A DNA stretch of 57,191 nt from Pseudomonas neuropathica (GTDB lineage: Bacteria; Pseudomonadota; Gammaproteobacteria; Pseudomonadales; Pseudomonadaceae). Positions 35,421 through 45,900 of this stretch are shown here, piece by piece. How positions within the stretch are numbered: position 1 is the first letter of the stretch; the number at the start of each line of letters is the position of its first letter. The notes under the pieces were generated by a model that made no database searches, was not told the DNA's origin, and worked only from the letters and a program-made list of their open reading frames with translations. A program made the position numbers and the translations under genes. The stretch covers positions 1 to 57,191 of the forward strand of contig NZ_JACOPX010000028.1 of NCBI RefSeq assembly GCF_015461835.1, read 5' to 3'.

Positions 35421-36158
35421 ATGACGGTTTACGCAATCATCGGTGGCACCGGCCTGACCCAGCTCGAAGGCTTGACCATTCGCCAATCACTGGCGGTGGA
35501 CACTCCTTACGGCGCGCCATCGGCCGACGTGCAGATCGGCGAATACGCCGGCAAGGAAGTGCTGTTCCTCGCCCGTCACGGCCATCCGCATCGTTTCCCG
35601 CCGCACAAGGTCAACTACCGCGCCAACCTGTGGGCGCTGAAGCAGGCCGGTGCCGAAGCGATCATCGCGGTGAACGCCGTGGGCGGGATCCACTCGGCCA
35701 TGGGCACCGGGCATTTCTGCGTGCCACATCAGATCGTCGACTACACCAGCGGCCGCGAGCACACCTTTTTCGCCGATGATCTGGAGCACGTCACCCACAT
35801 CGACTTCAGCTTTCCCTACAGCGAGCCGTTGCGCCAGCAATTGATCGCCGCGGTGGCCGCCGAAGGTTGCGAGTACAGCGATCAGGGCGTTTACGCCTGC
35901 ACCCAGGGCCCGCGTCTGGAAACGGTTGCCGAGATCGTGCGTCTGGAGCGCGATGGCTGTGACATCGTTGGCATGACCGGCATGCCGGAAGCGGCGCTGG
36001 CGCGTGAGCTGGATCTGGATTACGCCTGTCTGGCGCTGGTGGTGAACCCGGCGGCGGGCAAGACCACCGAAGTGATCACCATGGCCGAGATCGAGCAGGC
36101 GTTGCATGACGGCATGGGCAAGGTGAAGTCGGCGTTGGCCCGGGTGTTGGCCGGCTAA
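35421..36158 (+). CDS. S-methyl-5'-thioinosine phosphorylase (MTI phosphorylase)
   Basis: Purine nucleoside phosphorylase of the MTAP type; in P. aeruginosa the orthologue (PA3004) acts on methylthioinosine in place of methylthioadenosine. It has 245 residues from 35421 (MTVYAIIGGTGLTQLEGL), AAGGA 8 bases upstream; the frame opens earlier at 35214 inside nagZ. Motifs are VNAVGGI, the phosphate-site ARHGHPHRFPPHKVNYRAN, CTQGPRLETVAEI and GMTGMPEAALARELDLDYA. It forms a short operon with nagZ. Confidence 0.92.
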   Translation: MTVYAIIGGTGLTQLEGLTIRQSLAVDTPYGAPSADVQIGEYAGKEVLFLARHGHPHRFPPHKVNYRANLWALKQAGAEAIIAVNAVGGIHSAMGTGHFCVPHQIVDYTSGREHTFFADDLEHVTHIDFSFPYSEPLRQQLIAAVAAEGCEYSDQGVYACTQGPRLETVAEIVRLERDGCDIVGMTGMPEAALARELDLDYACLALVVNPAAGKTTEVITMAEIEQALHDGMGKVKSALARVLAG

Positions 36159-36167
36159 GGACTGCCC

Positions 36168-39100
36168 ATGAGCATTCTCATCGAACGGCTCAAGTCGTTG
36201 GCCTGGACTCAGGCATTCAGTAGCAAGGCGCTGGCCAAGGCTCGCGCTTATGCCGCCGATGACCGGGTAGAGATCATCGAGATCGAAGACAGAAAGATCG
36301 AGGCGTTCTGTGTCGGTTCGGAAGATCAGGCGTATGAACAAACCATTTACCTGTCCGAAGATCGCCTGGGTTCCGTCTACTTGCGTTGCCTGTGCACCTG
36401 TCCTGTCTCAATCGACTGCAAACACTGCGCTGCGGTGCTCTATCACCTGCAGGGCAGTGATCATGAAGCGTCCGAAAGTGACGCACAGACCCAGTTGGGG
36501 CGGGCGCTGGAACATTGGCTTTCGACCATTCCCGTGCCGGCCAAGCCCGCCGAAGAAGGCGCGCAAACCGCAGGCACGCGCCTGTTTTACAAGCTCAAGC
36601 CAACGTCAGTGAGCGGCAAGTGGCTGCTCGATATTTTCAAGGTCTCCCAGCTCAAGAACGGCGAGTTGCGCGAAGTCAAACCGATGTATTCGCTGGCGGA
36701 AATGCTCATGCGTCAGCCCGGCTATCTGTCCGAGCTGGATCTGCGCGTCGCCAGGCTGCTGGTTGCCATGCACTCCCACCACGCCTATTACAGCGGCTAT
36801 CCGCTGGAAGGCAGCAGCGGCGCCGAACTGCTGGAAATGCTCTTGCGCACCTCGCGGCTGTTCCTCGATTTCGAGGATCTGCGACCGTTGGTGCCGGGCG
36901 CGAAGCGCATCGGCCAGTTCGCCTGGGCGGAGCAGGCCGACGGCGGTTTCCGTGCGCAGTGGAGCAGTGCCGAGGCGGCGCAGGAAACCGTGCTGGCGCT
37001 GGAGCCGCTTTATTACCTGGATCGTGAACAGCGGCAGATTGGCCCTCTGTTCAATGAACTGGAAGAAAAACTGGCCAGTCATTTGACTCTGGCGCCGGAG
37101 ATTCCGGCGCGTCAGGCCATGCAGTTCAGCCATCGCATGAGCGCGGCAACGAGAATCCCGCCGCCCCACCAACTGACCGAACGAATCATCGACGACGTAC
37201 TACCGCAGCCACAACTGACCCTCGTCAGCGGTCGGGAGCGCTCGCGCTGGGAATACGTTCTGGAGCACCGTGCCGCTCTGGTGTTTACCTACAACGGCCA
37301 GCCGACGGTGGATCGCAACCCGGAAGTGATGATCCTCAACGGTACCGAAACCCAGCGCATTCAACGCCAGCCTGCGGTGGAAAAGAAACTGCGTCAGATC
37401 CTGCAAAAGTTCGGCTTCAAGAAAGCCACGCGCAAGAGTTCGCTGGATCGTCCCGGCGAGATGTTCACGTTGCCGGATGATTCCGCCTGGCTCGGGTTTA
37501 TGCACGAAGGGCTTGCCACGTTGCGCGCCTCGAACTGGGAAGTCGAGATGAGTCCCGGCTTTCATTTCAATGTGCAACCGGTTGAGCATTGGTACGCCGA
37601 GGTCGAAGAAGAGGCTGGGCATCAGTGGTTTGATTTGCAGTTGGGTATTGTCGTCAATGGCCAGCGCTACAGTTTGCTACCGATCCTTCTGCACTTGTTG
37701 CGCACCCAGCCGCGCTTGCTTGACCCGGTCAATCTTGCACAACGCAGCGATGACGAAAAACTCCTGATCGAACTCAAGCCCAGCGGTTTTGGCGACCCTT
37801 CGGGCGCCAAGGTCGCGCTGCCGCTGAGTCGGGTCAAACCGCTGATGGTCACGCTGGGCGAGTTGTACCTGGGCGGTCATCAGGGCGATGCCCTGCGCTT
37901 GAGTGTCCCGGATGCCGCGCGCTTGAGTATGCTCGATGGCGTGCCGCTGGATTGGCAGGGTGGCGAGCGGCTGCGCACCTTCGCCAAGCGCTTGCAGAAT
38001 TCCAGTCACACTCAGGTCGCTGCGCCGGCCGGCCTTAACGCGCAACTGCGCCCATATCAGCTCGAAGGCCTGAACTGGATGCAGACCCTGCGCGAGCTTG
38101 AGGTCGGCGGCATTCTGGGCGATGACATGGGGCTGGGCAAAACGCTGCAGACCTTGGCGCATCTGCTCACGGAAAAACACGCCGGTCGCCTTGATTGTCC
38201 GGCTCTGGCGGTGATGCCGACCAGCCTGATTCCCAACTGGCTCGACGAGGCCGAGCGTTTCACCCCCCAGCTGAAAGTATTGGCGCTGCACGGCTCGGGG
38301 CGGCAAAAGGATTTCGCTGATCTGGCTGAGTACGATCTGGTACTGACCACTTACGCGTTGCTGCCGAGGGATCTCGAGGTTCTACAGCCACAGCTGTGGA
38401 GCGTGCTGATTCTCGACGAAGCGCAGAACATCAAGAACCCGCTCAGCAAAGCCGCACAGGCCGTGCGCGATTTGCAGGCCCGCCAGCGCTTGTGCCTGAG
38501 CGGCACGCCATTGGAAAACCACTTGGGCGAGCTTTGGTCGCAGTTTCATTTCCTCATGCCCGGTTGGCTCGGCGACAGCAAGTCCTTCAATCGCGATTAC
38601 CGCACGCCGATCGAGAAGCACGGCAATGTTCAGCGCATGCAGCACCTGACCGCGCGCATCAAGCCGTTTTTGTTGCGCCGTAAAAAGGATCAGGTGGCCA
38701 CCGAACTGCCGCCGAAAACCGAAATTGTCCATTGGGTCGATCTCAGCGACGGCCAGCGGGATGTCTATGAAACGGTTCGCGTGGCGATGGACAAAAAAGT
38801 CCGCGACGAAATTGCCCGCAGTGGCGTGGCACGCAGTCAGATCATCATTCTGGATGCCTTGCTCAAGCTGCGGCAGGTCTGTTGCGACCTGCGCCTGATC
38901 AACATGCCGCTGACAGCGAAGGCGCTGCGCTCCGGCAGTGGCAAGTTGCTCAGCCTGATGGAGATGCTCGAAGAGTTGCTCGGCGAAGGTCGAAGAATCC
39001 TGCTGTTTTCGCAGTTCACCTCGATGCTCGCCTTGATCGAGCAAGAATTGCAGCAACGTGACATTGCCTATTCACTGCTGACCGGGGACACCACGGATCG

Positions 39101-39461
39101 GCGCACACCGGTGAAGGATTTTCAGGGCGGCAAGGTGCCGCTGTTTCTCATCAGTCTCAAAGCGGGCGGTACCGGTTTGAACCTGACCGCTGCGGACACG
39201 GTGATTCACTTCGACCCTTGGTGGAACCCGGCGGTGGAGAACCAGGCCACAGATCGTGCGTATCGAATCGGGCAAAACAACCCGGTGTTCGTTTACAAGC
39301 TGATTGCTCGTGGCACGGTAGAGGAAAAAATACAGGCGTTGCAGCAGGAGAAAGCGGCGTTGGCCGGGGCGGTGCTTGAGGGCGGGACGACAGGTGGCTG
39401 GAAGCTGGAGCAGAGTGACATTGAGGCGCTGTTTGCACCGTTGCCGGTTTCCAAGGATTGA
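36168..39461 (+). CDS. SWIM zinc finger / SNF2 family helicase-like ATPase (longer paralogue)
   Basis: A 1097-residue DNA-dependent ATPase of the SNF2/RapA superfamily. Near the N-terminus there is a SWIM zinc site C76-T-C78...C84-K-H86. Residues about 100-310 form a region absent from its paralogue. A region homologous to the paralogue (about 330-600) follows, then the ATPase core: Walker A GDDMGLGKTLQTLAHL near 650, DEAQNIKNP near 748, and the C-terminal helicase part with LLFSQFTSMLALIEQEL, SLKAGGTGLNLTAADTVIHFDPWWNPAVENQATDRAYRIGQ. AAGGA lies 6-7 bases before the ATG. It is 9 bases after the phosphorylase gene and may be read with it. Such proteins remodel protein-DNA complexes; the partner is unknown. 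Confidence 0.93.
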   Translation: MSILIERLKSLAWTQAFSSKALAKARAYAADDRVEIIEIEDRKIEAFCVGSEDQAYEQTIYLSEDRLGSVYLRCLCTCPVSIDCKHCAAVLYHLQGSDHEASESDAQTQLGRALEHWLSTIPVPAKPAEEGAQTAGTRLFYKLKPTSVSGKWLLDIFKVSQLKNGELREVKPMYSLAEMLMRQPGYLSELDLRVARLLVAMHSHHAYYSGYPLEGSSGAELLEMLLRTSRLFLDFEDLRPLVPGAKRIGQFAWAEQADGGFRAQWSSAEAAQETVLALEPLYYLDREQRQIGPLFNELEEKLASHLTLAPEIPARQAMQFSHRMSAATRIPPPHQLTERIIDDVLPQPQLTLVSGRERSRWEYVLEHRAALVFTYNGQPTVDRNPEVMILNGTETQRIQRQPAVEKKLRQILQKFGFKKATRKSSLDRPGEMFTLPDDSAWLGFMHEGLATLRASNWEVEMSPGFHFNVQPVEHWYAEVEEEAGHQWFDLQLGIVVNGQRYSLLPILLHLLRTQPRLLDPVNLAQRSDDEKLLIELKPSGFGDPSGAKVALPLSRVKPLMVTLGELYLGGHQGDALRLSVPDAARLSMLDGVPLDWQGGERLRTFAKRLQNSSHTQVAAPAGLNAQLRPYQLEGLNWMQTLRELEVGGILGDDMGLGKTLQTLAHLLTEKHAGRLDCPALAVMPTSLIPNWLDEAERFTPQLKVLALHGSGRQKDFADLAEYDLVLTTYALLPRDLEVLQPQLWSVLILDEAQNIKNPLSKAAQAVRDLQARQRLCLSGTPLENHLGELWSQFHFLMPGWLGDSKSFNRDYRTPIEKHGNVQRMQHLTARIKPFLLRRKKDQVATELPPKTEIVHWVDLSDGQRDVYETVRVAMDKKVRDEIARSGVARSQIIILDALLKLRQVCCDLRLINMPLTAKALRSGSGKLLSLMEMLEELLGEGRRILLFSQFTSMLALIEQELQQRDIAYSLLTGDTTDRRTPVKDFQGGKVPLFLISLKAGGTGLNLTAADTVIHFDPWWNPAVENQATDRAYRIGQNNPVFVYKLIARGTVEEKIQALQQEKAALAGAVLEGGTTGGWKLEQSDIEALFAPLPVSKD

Positions 39462-39495
39462 GCCTGGGTTTTAACCGTTATACCGAGGTGAGCCA

Positions 39496-39606
39496 TTCGC
39501 GAGCAGGCTCGCTCCCACACTGGATCTGTGGCATTCACCAATCCAGTGTTCACAGGGATCTTGTGAATCACAGAAATCTAATGTGGGAGCGAGCCTGCTC
39601 GCGAAA
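39496..39606. repeat. REP pair between the two SNF2 genes
   Basis: TTCGCGAGCAGGCTCGCTCC (39496-39515) faces GGGAGCGAGCCTGCTCGCGA (39585-39604). Each carries an intact form of the IS110 target (39506-39518 and the reverse at 39583-39595). The insert between them includes a second short inverted pair ACTGGATC/GATCCAGT-like. Confidence 0.93.
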
Positions 39607-39630
39607 GCTATCTAACAGGCGACGCAGATA

Positions 39631-42321
39631 TCAACGCTTGTCGGACTTATCCGGCAATGGCGCAAACAGCGCCTCGATATCATCACTCTGCAACTTCCAG
39701 TCCCCGGCCTTGCGCCCATCCAGCACGCCCGCTGCCAAGTCGGATTTTTCCTTTTGCAGGTGCTGAATCTTCTCTTCCACGGTGCCCCGGGCAATCATCT
39801 TGTAGACGAACACCGGTTTCTCCTGGCCGATCCGATAGGCACGATCCGTCGCCTGATTCTCGGTGGCCGGGTTCCACCACGGGTCGTAATGAATCACCGT
39901 GTCGGCCTCGGTCAGGTTCAACCCGACGCCGCCGGCCTTCAGGCTGATCAGAAAGATCTGACGCTTGCCGCTCTGGAATTCCCTCACAGGCGTGCGCCGA
40001 TCCCGGGTCTGGCCGGTCAGTAGCGCGTAGGACACGTTACGTTTTTTCAGCTCTTCCTCGATCAACGACAGCATCGAAGTGAACTGCGAAAACAGCAGAA
40101 TCCGCCGGCCTTCCTCGAACAACTCCTCGAGCATTTCCATCAAACTGTCGAGCTTGCCTGACGTGCTGCCGCGAGCGGGCAGGGTGGCGTCATTGACCAG
40201 GCGCAGATCGCAGCAGACCTGACGCAGTTTGAGCAGCGCCTCAAGAATGATGATCTGGCTGCGCGCCACGCCTTTGCGGGTGATCTCGTCGCGGACCTTC
40301 TTGTCCATCGCCAGGCGCATGGTTTCATATACATCGCGCTGCGCTTCGTTGAGATCGACCCAATGGATGATCTCGGTTTTCGGCGGCAACTCGGTCGCCA
40401 CTTGTTCCTTGGTGCGGCGCAGCAGGAACGGTTTTATCCGACCGTTGAGGTGCTGAAGCCTGACTTCACTGCCGCGCTTTTCAATCGGCACGCGGTAATC
40501 GGCGTTGAAGCTTTTTACGTCGCCGAGCCAGCCCGGCAGCAGGAAGTGAAACAGCGACCACAGCTCGCCTAGGTGGTTTTCCAGCGGCGTGCCGCTCAGG
40601 CACAAGCGCTGACGCGCATTCAGCTCGCGCGCGGCTTGAGCGGCTTTGCTGTTCGGATTCTTGATGTACTGCGCTTCATCCAGCACCAGTACATGCAGCG
40701 GCTGTTTGGCCAGGCGTTCGACGTCTTTCGGCAGCAGCGCGTAGGTGGTGAGAATCAGGTCGAAGTCGGCCAGGTTATCGAAATGCTTTTTGCGAGTGGC
40801 GCCATACAGGGCAACCACTTTCAGTTGCGGGGTAAAGTGCGCCGCCTCATCGAGCCAGTTCGGAATCAGGCTGGTCGGCATCACCACCATGCACGGACGA
40901 TCGAGGCGTCCGGCGTTTTTCTCGCTGAGAATATGCGCCAGTGTCTGTAGGGTTTTACCCAGGCCCATGTCATCCGCGAGAATCCCGCCGACTTCCAGTT
41001 GCCGCAGTGATTGCATCCAGCTTAAGCCTTCGAGCTGATAAGGCCGCAGCGTAGCATTCAAGCCTTCAGGCACCTCTGCGCTGAAATCACGAATATCGCG
41101 CAGGCGTTGGGCAAACGTGCGGATCTGCTCGCCGCCCTCCCACAGCAGTGGAAGGCCTTCCAGCGAATTCAGGCGGGTGGCGTCGGCCTTGCTCAGGCGC
41201 AGGGTGGTTTCGCCCGGCTCTTGCAAATAGAACTCGCCGAGCGTCATCAATACCGGCTTCAACCGGCCCAACGGCAAAGCCACTTGCAGCGGCCCATGCT
41301 CGCTGGTGCGTTGCGGGATGTTGACCAGAATCAGCTCGTCATCGCGGCGGCGTGCCAGGCGTTCCGGGTTGAGGATTTCCGCGTGCGAGCGCATCAGATT
41401 GAGCAAGATAGGCAACAGACTCAGGCGCTCACCATTGACGATGATCCCCAGTTCCAGATCAAACCAATCGCGTTCCGGCACCTGCTCGACGGTGGCGTAC
41501 CAGTCATCCACAGCGGTCAGATCGAAGCCGAATTCCTCGTCGATCTGCAGCTCCCAGCCTTGGCTGCGCAGTTTCGGCAGGTCGTTGAGGGTGAATGTCA
41601 GCCAGGCGCTGTCATTGACCATCTCGTACAGTTCACCGGCGCTTTCCGGCAGGGCTTTGCTCTGGCGGGTGGCGATGCGAAAGCCGAGGATGCGCAACTG
41701 TTCGCGGTACGACTGCTCGACATCCGGATGGCGTTTGACGCGCAGCGTCTGGCTTTCCTGGCGAATCAGGATATCGCTGTTCTTCTGCCCGCTGACGTAC
41801 TCGTCAAGGTAGCTGAACGAAAGCGCCGCGCGATGCTGAATGTAGCGCTGCATCTTGCCGTTGCGCGGTTCGAAGGCACTGAACTCGACACTGGCCAGCC
41901 ATAGGCGTGGCAGTGGCTGCACATTGTCGACCAGCACTTGCGGTGGCGCCTTCGGGCTGCGGTTTTCCAGCACGGCTTGCAGCTTTTCCAAGAGTTCGGC
42001 GTCTTTGGCGGCGGCCGGGTAATCGAGGGTTTCCTGCACTTTCAGCAGCACCGCTGCGCAGTGTTTGCAGTTGCTGCGAACCGGGCACGTGCAACTGGCA
42101 TCGACCAGCAGCAAGGTGCTTTTGGCGGATTCGCGTAGCTGGATGGTCTGGCGGTAAACGTTACCGCCAGAGCCTTCGCAACTGGCGGTGATGGTCGCAT
42201 CGCCGACCTGGGCGATGCGTACCCGGTTTTCCAGGGCATAGCGGCGGCCACGCTCCAGGCTCTGTTCCTTGAATCGGCTGACCCAGGAGGGTGCCAACGG
42301 TTTACTCAGGGGCGGGGACAT
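39631..42321 (-). CDS. SWIM zinc finger / SNF2 family helicase-like ATPase (shorter paralogue)
   Basis: An 896-residue paralogue of the preceding helicase, on the opposite strand and convergent with it. SWIM zinc site C77-T-C79...C85-K-H87. Walker A ADDMGLGKTLQTLAHI near residue 448, DEAQYIKNPNSKAAQAAREL, and the C-terminal ISLKAGGVGLNLTEADTVIHY and WWNPATENQATDRAYRIGQ. Long stretches of the ATPase are almost the same in both, for example MPTSLIPNWLDEA, RLCLSGTPLENHLGELW and ATELPPKTEI. It starts 11 bases after csiV's stop, so it is the last gene of the mfd-csiV-helicase run. No clear ribosome-binding site precedes the ATG. Confidence 0.93.
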   Translation of the reverse strand: MSPPLSKPLAPSWVSRFKEQSLERGRRYALENRVRIAQVGDATITASCEGSGGNVYRQTIQLRESAKSTLLLVDASCTCPVRSNCKHCAAVLLKVQETLDYPAAAKDAELLEKLQAVLENRSPKAPPQVLVDNVQPLPRLWLASVEFSAFEPRNGKMQRYIQHRAALSFSYLDEYVSGQKNSDILIRQESQTLRVKRHPDVEQSYREQLRILGFRIATRQSKALPESAGELYEMVNDSAWLTFTLNDLPKLRSQGWELQIDEEFGFDLTAVDDWYATVEQVPERDWFDLELGIIVNGERLSLLPILLNLMRSHAEILNPERLARRRDDELILVNIPQRTSEHGPLQVALPLGRLKPVLMTLGEFYLQEPGETTLRLSKADATRLNSLEGLPLLWEGGEQIRTFAQRLRDIRDFSAEVPEGLNATLRPYQLEGLSWMQSLRQLEVGGILADDMGLGKTLQTLAHILSEKNAGRLDRPCMVVMPTSLIPNWLDEAAHFTPQLKVVALYGATRKKHFDNLADFDLILTTYALLPKDVERLAKQPLHVLVLDEAQYIKNPNSKAAQAARELNARQRLCLSGTPLENHLGELWSLFHFLLPGWLGDVKSFNADYRVPIEKRGSEVRLQHLNGRIKPFLLRRTKEQVATELPPKTEIIHWVDLNEAQRDVYETMRLAMDKKVRDEITRKGVARSQIIILEALLKLRQVCCDLRLVNDATLPARGSTSGKLDSLMEMLEELFEEGRRILLFSQFTSMLSLIEEELKKRNVSYALLTGQTRDRRTPVREFQSGKRQIFLISLKAGGVGLNLTEADTVIHYDPWWNPATENQATDRAYRIGQEKPVFVYKMIARGTVEEKIQHLQKEKSDLAAGVLDGRKAGDWKLQSDDIEALFAPLPDKSDKR

Positions 42322-42332
42322 AAGGACTTCGA

Positions 42333-42899
42333 TCAGTCCGGAATCGCTTCAGGCGCTTCCCGTGGCGCTGGCGCGGTCAGGGAAGTGATCTTGATCAGCA
42401 AGGCCAGATGGCCGTTGTCCAGGTAGTTGAGTTGGCCATTTTTGGTGTGGCTGTCCTGCTTCAGGCGCTCGCTGGCGGTGACCAGGCCATTGGCGTCGAT
42501 CTGATTGACCCAGAAATCGGCGTTCACATCGGTGAAACGTCCCAGTTTCATTTCCAGCGTGCCCTCGATCGGGAATTGACCGAACTGCTCCTGACCGTCG
42601 CTGACCGCCACTTTTGCCGGTGCTTCGCCAAGGGTTTGCTGCCAGGCCTTGTGCATCAGCACGCTGTAGTCGCCGCTGGCGGTGAGTTTGCTGACAACGT
42701 CGTTCAACGCCGGTGTGCGTTTGCTGTCGTCGCTCAAACGCTGGGCGCCAGCGGCCCAGTCTTCCGGCGCGGCGCGGCTGACGATTGCCGGCACGGCGTT
42801 CTGGCGCACCAGTATCATTTCGACCTGATACAGGTCATCGGCGAAAGCCGAAGGGGCTACCAAAGCAAGTAGCAAAGTCACTGAGCGGAACAGGCGCAT
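42333..42899 (-). CDS. csiV: CsiV family periplasmic protein
   Basis: A 188-residue secreted protein from 42899 (MRLFRSVTLLLALVAPSAFA), signal peptide cut after AFA, with GAAGGA 6-7 bases upstream. It begins DDLYQVEMILVRQNAVP, the mark of the CsiV family, and continues with EGTLEMKLGRFTDVNADFWV. In Vibrio CsiV is a peptidoglycan-binding protein that activates LpoA. It lies between mfd and the SNF2 gene with gaps of 10 and 11 bases, so all three are probably cotranscribed. Confidence 0.9.
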   Translation of the reverse strand: MRLFRSVTLLLALVAPSAFADDLYQVEMILVRQNAVPAIVSRAAPEDWAAGAQRLSDDSKRTPALNDVVSKLTASGDYSVLMHKAWQQTLGEAPAKVAVSDGQEQFGQFPIEGTLEMKLGRFTDVNADFWVNQIDANGLVTASERLKQDSHTKNGQLNYLDNGHLALLIKITSLTAPAPREAPEAIPD

Positions 42900-42909
42900 T
42901 GGGCGTCCT

Positions 42910-45900
42910 TCAAACAGATTTCGGGAGGAGGCGCTCAAACAGCGCCTCTACAGTATTAAAGCGCTCTTCCGGACGTTCCATCGGTACCTGGAATTTGAAC
43001 ATCGTCGCGCCTTCGAATTTGTAGCGTTTTGGCTGGCTCTGGATCAGCTTGATCAGCGTCATCGGGTCGACCGGCGTCTGCGCTTCGAACTCGATGCGCC
43101 CACCTTGCGGTCCGCCATCGACCTTCTTGATACCCAGTTGCTCAGCCTGCAATTTCAACGCCGTGATGCGCACCAGATTCTTCGTCGGTTCCGGTAACAA
43201 GCCGAAACGGTCGATCATCTCGACTTGCAGATCCTTCAAGCCTTCTTCGTCGGTGGCCGAAGCAATGCGCTTGTACAGAATCAGACGGGCGTGAACGTCC
43301 GGCAGATAGTCTTCCGGAATCAGCGCCGGCACTCGCAAGTTGACTTCCGGGCCACCGCCCAGCGGCTGATCGAGGTTTGGTTGTTCGCCCTTGCGGATCG
43401 ACTTCACCGCACGTTCCAGCATCTCCATATACAACGTGAAGCCCACGGCCTGAATCTGTCCGCTTTGGCCATCGCCAAGCAGTTCGCCAGCGCCACGGAT
43501 TTCCAGGTCGTTGGTCGCCAGGACGAAACCAGCACCGAGATCCTGAGTGTTGGCGATCGCTTCCAGACGCTTTTCCGCATCCGAGGTGATTTGCTGGCGC
43601 GGCGGCGTCAGCAGGTAGGCGTAAGCCTGGTGGTGACTACGGCCGACACGACCACGCAACTGGTGCAGTTGTGCCAGGCCGAACTTGTCGGCGCGCTCGA
43701 TGATGATGGTGTTGGCGCTCGGCACGTCGATGCCGGTCTCGATGATGGTCGAGGCGATCAGCACGTTGAAGCGCTTGTGATAGAAGTCGCTCATCACCTG
43801 TTCGAGTTCGCGCTCGCGCATCTGTCCGTGACCAATGCCGATGCGGGCTTCCGGCACCAGTTCGGCGAGATCGGCGGCGCATTTCTCGATGGTTTTCACA
43901 TCGTTGTGCAGGTAGTACACCTGACCGCCACGCAGCAGTTCGCGGAGCAGGGCCTCTTTGACCGTGCTCTTGTTCTGCTCCATGACGAAAGTGCGCACCG
44001 ACAGGCGTCGTGCTGGCGGCGTGGCGATGATCGACAGGTCGCGCATGCCCGACACCGCCATGTTCAGCGTGCGCGGAATCGGTGTGGCGGTCAGCGTAAG
44101 AATGTCGACTTCACTGCGCAGGGCCTTGAGCTGTTCTTTCTGACGGACACCGAAACGGTGCTCTTCGTCGATGATCACCAGCCCGAGGTTTTTGATTTTC
44201 ACATCGTCGGACAGCAGCTTGTGCGTGCCAATGACGATGTCGATTTTGCCTTCGGCCAGGTCGGCGATCGCCGCGTTCACTTCCTTGGCCGACTTGAAGC
44301 GGCTCATCACTTCCACGGTCACTGGCCAGTCGGCGAAGCGGTCGCGGAAGCTGTTGTAGTGCTGCTGGGCGAGCAGGGTGGTCGGCACCAGAATCGCCAC
44401 CTGACGACCGCCGTGCACGGCGATGAATGCCGCACGCATGGCCACTTCGGTCTTGCCGAAACCAACGTCGCCGCAGACCAGGCGATCCATCGGTTTCGGC
44501 GCGAGCATGTCTTCGCGCACGGATTCGATGGTCGATTGCTGGTCAGGGGTTTCTTCGAACGGGAAACCGGCGCTGAACGTCGCATAATCGGCTTTCGGGT
44601 CGGCAAATGCGTAACCCTCGCGAGCGGCACGGCGGGCATAGATGTCGAGCAGTTCAGCGGCAACATCGCGCACCTGTTCGGCGGCTTTGCGCTTGGCCTT
44701 CTGCCAGGTTTCCGAGCCGAGACGGTGCAGCGGGGCCAGCGCATCGTCGCTGCCGGTGTAACGCGCGATCAGATGCAGGTTGGCTACGGGCACGTAAAGC
44801 TTGGCGTTCTCGGCGTATTCGAGGGTGAGGAATTCGGCCGCCTGATTGTCGATCTCCAGAATCGTCAGGCCCAGATAGCGGCCGACACCGTGATCGATGT
44901 GCACCACCGGCGCGCCTTCGCGCAGTTCGGTGAGGTTCTTGATCACCGCGTCATTGCTGACGTCGCTGCGTTTCTCGCGGCGACGACGTTGCATCACACG
45001 CTGACCGAACAGCGGACTTTCCGCGACGAGTGCCAGCGCCGGGTCATCCAGCATCAGGCCTTCGTCGAGCGGGGCAATGGTAATCGCCAGACGATCCTTG
45101 CTCGCGACGAAATCAGGCCAGTTGTCGACATTTTTCGGCCGCAGCTTCAGGCGCTCAAGCAATTCCAGCAGGACTTCACGACGGCCCGCGGATTCGGCGG
45201 TGAACAGCACGCGACCGGGGAACTCATCGAGGAACGCCGACAGCGCCGCCAGCGGTTGGGTGGCTTTGGCTTCGATCGCCAGATTCGGCAGAGCCTGCGC
45301 GGGGAAGCGCTCGCGGCCGACGCCGGTTTCGACGTCTTGTTGACTGGCAACCACACGTGGCCAGCTCTTCAAGCGAGCGAAACAATCTTCCACCGGCAGG
45401 AACAGTTCCGCTGGTGGCAATAAAGGACGCGATGGGTCGACGCGGCGCTCTTCATAACGATTGCGCACGTCGTTCCAGAAATTCTCCGCTGCTTGCTCGA
45501 TGCCGGGCAGCGAGAACACTTGCGTGTCTTGCGGCAGGTAATCGAACAGGGTCGAGGTTTCGTCGAAAAACAGCGGCAGGTAATACTCGATCCCGGCCGG
45601 GGTGATGCCGCTGCTCAGATCCTGGAAGATCGGGCAGCGTCGGAAATCCACGTCGAAGCGCTCGCGGAAACGCGCCTTGAAGCGGGTGACCGCGTCTTTC
45701 TGTAGCGGGAACTCACGGGCCGGCAGCAGTTTGACCGATTCGACCTTGTCGATGGAGCGCTGGTTTTCCGGGTCGAAGGTGCGCAGGGTTTCGATTTCGT
45801 CATCGAACAGGTCGATGCGATACGGCAACTTGCTGCCCATCGGAAACAGGTCGATCAACGCACCGCGCACGGTGAACTCGCCGTGCTCATAAACCGTGTC

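Noticed and set aside
43225..45423. A 732-codon plus-strand frame opposite mfd
   Set aside because: mfd is complete and conserved over this stretch; the antisense frame is a GC-bias artefact.
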